NCBI GenBank assembly: GCA_036563245.1
Contig: DATCMU010000044.1
Span: 41,179-105,178, forward strand
DNA: 64,000 nt
Direction: 5' to 3'
Origin: DATCMU01 sp036563245
GTDB taxonomy: Bacteria; Pseudomonadota; Alphaproteobacteria; Rhizobiales; Devosiaceae
The notes below the pieces were generated by a model. The model saw nothing but the letters and a program-made list of their open reading frames with translations. It searched no databases and had not been told where the DNA came from. Positions 59,570 through 64,000 of the stretch are shown piece by piece (positions within the stretch are counted from its first letter, which is position 1; each line of letters opens with the position of its first letter). Position numbers and translations under genes: made by a program.

Positions 59570-59886
59570 TGGGGTGACTGTTCCCACGGAGCCCTCTCTT
59601 TGAACAGAGACCTAAGCCGTTCCGGTGGCTCAGGCGGACTATCCAAAGCCTTGATAAAAGCCTCATATTCTTTCTCTTCCAAAGAAAAGAGTCGCTGGTC
59701 CAGCAGCACATCGATAGCGTGCTGGCGGGCGCTTTCCAGTACGAATTCGCTCCTCGTCTTCCCGACAAGGTCGGCGGCGCTGTCTATCAGGTCGCGAAGT
59801 TTTGTAGATAGGCGCACATTCATTGTAGTGTCGCGCCGCGCTTTCTTATCCTTCTGTGGATCGATTTCGGCGGTTGCGGCGTTCAT
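59566..59886 (-). CDS. DUF1778 antitoxin (TacA-like, ribbon-helix-helix)
   Basis: The 106 residues have an N-terminal ribbon-helix-helix (DTTMNVRLSTKLRDLIDSAADLVGKTRSEFVLESA, about 20-55) and a C-terminal toxin-neutralising tail (LFSLEEKEYEAFIKALDSPP). It should bind and silence the GNAT toxin and repress the operon. I chose the ATG at 59886, with AAAGGA upstream; an ATG at 59913 has no ribosome-binding site. The AT-rich upstream region holds a TGTATACA palindrome. Confidence 0.92.
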   Translation of the reverse strand: MNAATAEIDPQKDKKARRDTTMNVRLSTKLRDLIDSAADLVGKTRSEFVLESARQHAIDVLLDQRLFSLEEKEYEAFIKALDSPPEPPERLRSLFKERAPWEQSPQ

Positions 59887-59950
59887 TGGTCCATGATCCT
59901 TTCTTGTCGGCATAGGAGGAGCCTATGAGACAGATGCGTATATGACACTT

Positions 59951-59958
59951 TGTATACA
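59951..59958. promoter_or_regulatory. TGTATACA palindrome in the toxin-antitoxin promoter region
   Basis: The perfect 8-base palindrome lies about 65 bases upstream of the antitoxin start, in an AT-rich stretch with a nearby ATACACAA. Ribbon-helix-helix antitoxins bind short palindromes of this kind, so it may be the autorepression site. Confidence 0.4.
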
Positions 59959-60086
59959 CAACGTCAATACACAAACGGAGAGCGCGACAAAGAGCTCCCT
60001 TAGTGGTTGCCATCATGGAAGCCGCAATTCCGCATTTGTGCGCGCCGTTTTCTGACGCGCTTCCTTGCCTGCGGCACGGCGCGAAA

Positions 60087-60195
60087 CCCCTTGATGGGGA
60101 GGGACGCCGCGAAGCGGCAGGGTGGGGTGATGGTACTGGGAGCCCCCCACCCGATCCGGCCACGCCGGATCGCCCTCCCCACCAGGGGGAGGGAG
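60087..60195 (+). repeat. Dispersed palindromic repeat, right copy beside the accessory island
   Basis: It starts with the same 36 bases as the copy at 58193 (35 of 36 match). It then adds a GATCCGGC-CAC-GCCGGATC hairpin (60152-60171) and ends in CCCTCCCCACCAGGGGGAGGG, which can pair with its own start. It is non-coding and lies downstream of gltD. No other feature is seen in 59959-60228. Confidence 0.65.
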
Positions 60196-60228
60196 GGAGC
60201 ACTGCGGCAATTTGCCCGGACAGCTTTA

Positions 60229-61659
60229 TTAACGCGGCAGCGAAGTCTCGCCCATCAGCGTGAGGTCGATGGAGCGGGCGGCCTGGCGGCCTTCGCGGAT
60301 CGCCCAGACGACCAGCGACTGGCCACGCCGCATGTCGCCCGCCGAAAAGACGCCTTCGACCGAGGTCTTGAAGCTCATGGTGTCGGCGAACAGGTTGCCG
60401 CGCTTGTCGAGGGTGGCGCCGAGTTCGTGCAGCATGCCCTCGTGCAGGGGATGGGCGAAGCCGATGGCCATGAGCACGAGGTCTGCCTTGATGAAGTTCT
60501 CGGTGCCAGCGATCGGGCGGCGCGAGCGATCGACCCGGGCCACCTTGACGTGGGTCACGTGTCCGCGCGCGTTGCCGATGATTTCCATGGTCCCGGCGGA
60601 GAATTCGCGGATGGCGCCCTCGGCCTGCGAGGAGGAGGTGCGCATCTTCACCGCCCAGTTGGGCCAGGTGCTCAGCTTGTCTTCCTTGAGCGGTGGCTCG
60701 GGGCGGATATCGAGCTGGGTCACGGCGATGGCGCCCTGGCGGAACGCGGTGCCGATGCAGTCGGAGGCGGTGTCGCCCCCGCCCACCACGACAACGTGCT
60801 TGCCCGCAGCCACGATGGGTTGCTCGTGCGAGATGTCCTCGCCGGCAAGGCGGCGGTTCTGCTGCACCAGATAGGGCATGGCGTAATGCACGCCGCCCAG
60901 TTCGGTGCCCTCGCAGCCCACCGGCCGGGGGTGCTCGGCGCCGCCGCACAGCAGCACCGCATCGTAGCGGTCGCGCAATTCGCTGAGCGGCCGGGTGACC
61001 CCGATATTCTCGTTGTAGTGGAACTCGACGCCCTCGGCCTCAAGCTGGCCAACGCGGAAATCGATGTGGTGCTTCTCGAACTTGAAGTCGGGAATGCCGT
61101 AGCGCAGCAGTCCGCCGGCCTGCGGCTCACGCTCGTAGACATGCACATCGTGCCCGACGCGGGCCAATTGCTGCGCGGCGGCGAGACCGGCGGGACCGGA
61201 GCCGACAATGGCCACGGACTTGCCCGTCTTGCGCTCGGCGGGCTGGGGGCGAATCCAGCCTGCGTGGATGGCTCGGTCCGCGACCGACTGTTCGATGGTC
61301 TTGATGGTGACCGGCGCGTCCTCGAGATTGAGGGTGCACCCTTCCTCGCAAGGCGCGGGGCAGATGCGGCCAGTGAATTCGGGGAAATTGTTGGTGGAGT
61401 GCAGGTTGCGCGCCGCCTCTTCCCAGTCCCCGTTGTAGACCAGGTCGTTCCAGTCCGGAATCTGGTTGTTGACCGGGCAGCCGGTGACCTCGGAATGGCA
61501 ATAGGGCACGCCGCAATCCATGCAGCGGGATGCCTGCTTGATCACTTCCTCGGTGGAAAGCGGCAGGGTGAATTCGCCGAAATGGCGCACCCGGTCCGAA
61601 GCCGGTTCGTAGCGCGGCTCCTGGCGGTCGATTTCAAGAAAGCCTGTTACCTTACCCAT
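60229..61659 (-). CDS. gltD: Glutamate synthase (NADPH) small subunit
   Basis: The 476 residues match GltD, which passes electrons from NADPH to the large subunit for glutamate synthesis from glutamine and 2-oxoglutarate. Cysteine-rich CMDCGVPYC and CPAPCEEGC bind 4Fe-4S clusters; SVAIVGSGPAGLAAAQQL binds FAD and VVVVGGGDTASDC binds NADPH. GAGGG stands before the ATG at 61659, which replaces a longer frame with no family sequence. It follows gltB by ten bases. Confidence 0.96.
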   Translation of the reverse strand: MGKVTGFLEIDRQEPRYEPASDRVRHFGEFTLPLSTEEVIKQASRCMDCGVPYCHSEVTGCPVNNQIPDWNDLVYNGDWEEAARNLHSTNNFPEFTGRICPAPCEEGCTLNLEDAPVTIKTIEQSVADRAIHAGWIRPQPAERKTGKSVAIVGSGPAGLAAAQQLARVGHDVHVYEREPQAGGLLRYGIPDFKFEKHHIDFRVGQLEAEGVEFHYNENIGVTRPLSELRDRYDAVLLCGGAEHPRPVGCEGTELGGVHYAMPYLVQQNRRLAGEDISHEQPIVAAGKHVVVVGGGDTASDCIGTAFRQGAIAVTQLDIRPEPPLKEDKLSTWPNWAVKMRTSSSQAEGAIREFSAGTMEIIGNARGHVTHVKVARVDRSRRPIAGTENFIKADLVLMAIGFAHPLHEGMLHELGATLDKRGNLFADTMSFKTSVEGVFSAGDMRRGQSLVVWAIREGRQAARSIDLTLMGETSLPR

Positions 61660-61669
61660 TGTCGAACCC

Positions 61670-64000
61670 TCACTCCGCCGCCGCTGATGTCTCGGCGCTG
61701 CCGCGCCGGGTTTCCATTTCGCGCAGGGCGCGGCGATATTCCACCGGCATGATCTTGACGAACTTGGGCCTGTAGGCCTCCCAGTTCTCAAGGATCTCCT
61801 TTGCGCGGGTCGAGCCGGTGTAGTGCGCGTGATTGGCGATGAGCTGCTGCAGGCGCTCGTCGTCATGCCGGGTCATGTCGCCGGAAACGTCGACGCGGCC
61901 GTGCCACTCCAGGTCGCCGCCGTGGTGATGCAGCTTTTGCATCAGGTTCTCTTCCTCGGGTACCGGCTCGAGGTCGACCATGGCGAGATTGCAGCGCGAG
62001 CGGAACGTCCCGTCCTCGTCGAGCACATAGGCGACACCGCCCGACATGCCGGCGGCGAAGTTGCGCCCGGTGCGGCCGATCACCACGACCAGGCCGCCGG
62101 TCATGTATTCGCAGCCGTGATCACCGGTGCCCTCGACGACGGCGATGGCGCCGGAATTGCGCACCGCGAAGCGCTCGCCCGCGACGCCGCGGAAATAGCA
62201 CTCACCCGAAATCGCGCCGTAGAGCACGGTGTTGCCGACGATGATCGACTTTTCCGGCGCATAGGCAGCATTCTCGGGTGGGCGGACGACGATGCGCCCG
62301 CCGCTGAGGCCCTTGCCGACATAGTCGTTGGCGTCGCCGATCAGGTCGAACGAAATACCGTGGGCAAGGAAGGCGCCGAAGCTCTGCCCCGCCGTTCCGC
62401 GCAGCGTGACCGCGATGGTGTCCTCGGGCAGTCCCTCGTGGCCGTGGCGCTTGGCCAGTTCGCCGGAAAGCATGGCGCCGGCGGCACGGTCGCGCGAGCG
62501 GATCAGGGTCTCGATCCTGACCGCGGTGCCATTGTCGAGAGCCGGCGTGGCCTCTGCAATCAGCTTGCGGTCAAGCACGTCCTCGATGTGGTGATCCTGC
62601 AACTCGGAATGGTAGAGCGTGTCCCCGCCCAGCGGTTCGGGCTTGTAGAACAGCTTCGAGAAGTCCAGTCCCCTGGCCTTCCAGTGATCCACCAGCCGGT
62701 TCTGGCGCAACAGATCGGAGCGGCCCACGATGTCGTTGAGCGAACGCGCGCCGATCATGGCGAGATACTTGCGCACCTCCTCGGCCACATAGAAGAAATA
62801 GTTGACCACGTGGTCCGGCGTGCCCTTGAAGCGCTTGCGCAAGACCGGGTCCTGGGTGGCGACGCCAACCGGACACGTGTTGAGGTGGCACTTGCGCATC
62901 ATCACGCAGCCCGCCGCGATCAGCGGAATGGTGGCGAAGCCGAATTCGTCGGCTCCCAGCAGTGCGCCGATGATCACGTCGCGCCCGGTGCGCAACCCGC
63001 CATCGACCTGTAGCGCCACGCGCGAGCGAAGCCGGTTGAGCACCAGTGTCTGGTGGGTTTCGGCCAGTCCGATCTCCCACGGCGAACCGGCGTGCTTGAT
63101 CGAGGTGAGCGGGGAAGCCCCCGTGCCCCCATCGTAGCCGGAAATGGTGATGTGATCGGCCCGCGCCTTGGCAACGCCAGCGGCCACGGTGCCCACGCCG
63201 ACCTCGGAAACCAGCTTGACCGACACATCGGCGGCCGGGTTGGCGTTCTTCAGGTCGTAGATGAGCTGCGCCAGGTCCTCGATCGAATAGATATCGTGGT
63301 GCGGCGGCGGGGAAATCAGCCCCACGCCCGGCGTCGAGTGACGCGTCTTGGCGATGACCCAGTCGACCTTGTGACCCGGCAACTGGCCGCCTTCGCCGGG
63401 CTTGGCGCCCTGGGCGACCTTGATCTGGAGCACGTCGGCATTGACCAGGTATTCCGCCGTGACCCCGAAGCGGCCCGACGCGATCTGCTTGATGGCGGAG
63501 CGCATGGGGTTCTTCGAGCCGTCGGGCAGCGGCATGTAGCGGTCCGGCTCCTCGCCGCCCTCGCCGGTGTTCGACTTGCCGCCGATCCGGTTCATGGCGA
63601 TGGCGAGGGTGGAATGGGCCTCGCGGCTGATCGAGCCGAAGCTCATCGCGCCGGTTGCGAACCGCTTGACGATTTCGGTGGCCGGTTCGACGTCCTCGAT
63701 GTCGATGGGGCCTTCGAGCATGGGTTCGATGTCGAACAGCGAGCGAATGGCAAGGGCGCGCGACGTGGCGTCGTTCACCGCCTCGGCAAAGGCATCGTAC
63801 TTGGCCTGGGCTTCCTCGGGCGTGGTGTCGGCGGTACGCACGGCGTGCTGGAGGTTGGCAATGACCTCGGGGGTGAGCACATGGGCCTCGCCGCGCATGC
63901 GCAGTCCATATTCACCGCCGACGTCCAGCATGCGGCGCAGAACCGCGTCGTCACCGAACGCGGCCTGGTGCCGGCGCACGGTTTCCTCGGCGATCTCGGC
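61670..64000 (-). CDS. gltB: Glutamate synthase (NADPH) large subunit, 3' part
   Basis: The frame is open to the window's right edge, so about 777 C-terminal residues are seen of a protein near 1500-1600 long. Present are the FMN-binding synthase domain (DRYMPLPDGSKNPM, GYDGGTGASPLTS), the 3Fe-4S cysteines in MMRKCHLNTCPVGVATQDP and the C-terminal GXGXG domain with NSGAIAVVEGTGDHGCEYMTGG. The N-terminal glutaminase domain is outside. It forms an operon with gltD. Confidence 0.96.
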   Translation of the reverse strand, partial: AEIAEETVRRHQAAFGDDAVLRRMLDVGGEYGLRMRGEAHVLTPEVIANLQHAVRTADTTPEEAQAKYDAFAEAVNDATSRALAIRSLFDIEPMLEGPIDIEDVEPATEIVKRFATGAMSFGSISREAHSTLAIAMNRIGGKSNTGEGGEEPDRYMPLPDGSKNPMRSAIKQIASGRFGVTAEYLVNADVLQIKVAQGAKPGEGGQLPGHKVDWVIAKTRHSTPGVGLISPPPHHDIYSIEDLAQLIYDLKNANPAADVSVKLVSEVGVGTVAAGVAKARADHITISGYDGGTGASPLTSIKHAGSPWEIGLAETHQTLVLNRLRSRVALQVDGGLRTGRDVIIGALLGADEFGFATIPLIAAGCVMMRKCHLNTCPVGVATQDPVLRKRFKGTPDHVVNYFFYVAEEVRKYLAMIGARSLNDIVGRSDLLRQNRLVDHWKARGLDFSKLFYKPEPLGGDTLYHSELQDHHIEDVLDRKLIAEATPALDNGTAVRIETLIRSRDRAAGAMLSGELAKRHGHEGLPEDTIAVTLRGTAGQSFGAFLAHGISFDLIGDANDYVGKGLSGGRIVVRPPENAAYAPEKSIIVGNTVLYGAISGECYFRGVAGERFAVRNSGAIAVVEGTGDHGCEYMTGGLVVVIGRTGRNFAAGMSGGVAYVLDEDGTFRSRCNLAMVDLEPVPEEENLMQKLHHHGGDLEWHGRVDVSGDMTRHDDERLQQLIANHAHYTGSTRAKEILENWEAYRPKFVKIMPVEYRRALREMETRRGSAETSAAAE

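Noticed and set aside
60007..61752. A 581-codon open frame on the plus strand
   Set aside because: It is antisense to gltD, which has all expected motifs.
1..64000. tRNA, rRNA, riboswitch or insertion sequence
   Set aside because: No cloverleaf, rRNA-like stretch, known riboswitch core or transposase was recognised by eye; a covariance-model search would be the proper test.

Overview
The window is a high-GC bacterial chromosome segment. The gene families point to an alphaproteobacterium, most likely Hyphomicrobiales (Rhizobiales): NnrU with a group III truncated globin, an ArsC plus aquaglyceroporin pair of the AqpS type, a DUF459 SGNH protein beside a MltB-type transglycosylase, galU and gltBD, and FixK/Fnr-type boxes. 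Genus and species cannot be set from the sequence alone. I saw no rRNA or tRNA genes, no insertion sequence and no CRISPR array. Almost all of it is densely packed coding sequence.

Bases 1-14990 are a hydrogenase locus. The end of hypD, then hypF and hypE, read rightward. A six-gene operon for a cytosolic group 3b (NAD(P)-linked, sulfhydrogenase-like) [NiFe] hydrogenase reads leftward from 14811 to 9850: hyhB, a stand-alone cNMP-binding protein, hyhG, hyhS, hyhL and a maturation protease. A good FixK/Fnr box lies upstream. Between the two halves sits a separate module (3755-9732): a TetR regulator, a LolA-like secreted protein, two FtsX-type permeases, their ATPase and an outer-membrane beta-barrel, which together could move a lipid or lipoprotein between the membranes.

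Bases 14994-29051 carry ppsA, membrane proteins and a GPH symporter, cyclopropane fatty acid synthase, a divergent truncated globin/nnrU pair around a perfect 8-1-8 palindrome, a copper-related group (cupredoxin, PCuAC chaperone, a DUF2946-like protein), dedA and altronate dehydratase.

Bases 29064-32923 hold the most unusual operon: a KamA-family radical SAM aminomutase, two D-Ala-D-Ala-ligase-like ATP-grasp enzymes and a GNAT acetyltransferase, all overlapping end to start. I read this as an uncharacterised pathway that makes a beta-lysine-containing, probably acetylated small peptide or amide. Next to it, lldD has a strongly structured leader that can fold over its own start codon.

Bases 34503-45511 contain an ECF sigma/anti-sigma pair with a small secreted protein, a DUF2892 membrane protein and an arsC-aqpS pair around a perfect Fnr/FixK box, a PfkB sugar kinase, a dihaem cytochrome c, nadA and nadB separated by a ClC channel, KDPG aldolase and a MarR regulator. 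Bases 45640-58146 contain a creatininase-family/LysR pair, a fused DUF1007-NicO metal transporter, hemH, an SPFH/NfeD pair, a MotAB-like stator pair, galU, galE, a lytic transglycosylase and an SGNH protein.

Bases 58150-60228 are a small accessory island with lower GC. It holds a HEPN-like gene and a DUF1778/GNAT toxin-antitoxin pair, and near-identical 36-bp repeats lie on both sides of it. The window ends in gltD and a partial gltB. Overall the genes suggest a metabolically versatile organism that meets low oxygen, nitric oxide and metals. Starts were chosen by ribosome-binding site and family length; functions rest on motif recognition, not on searches.
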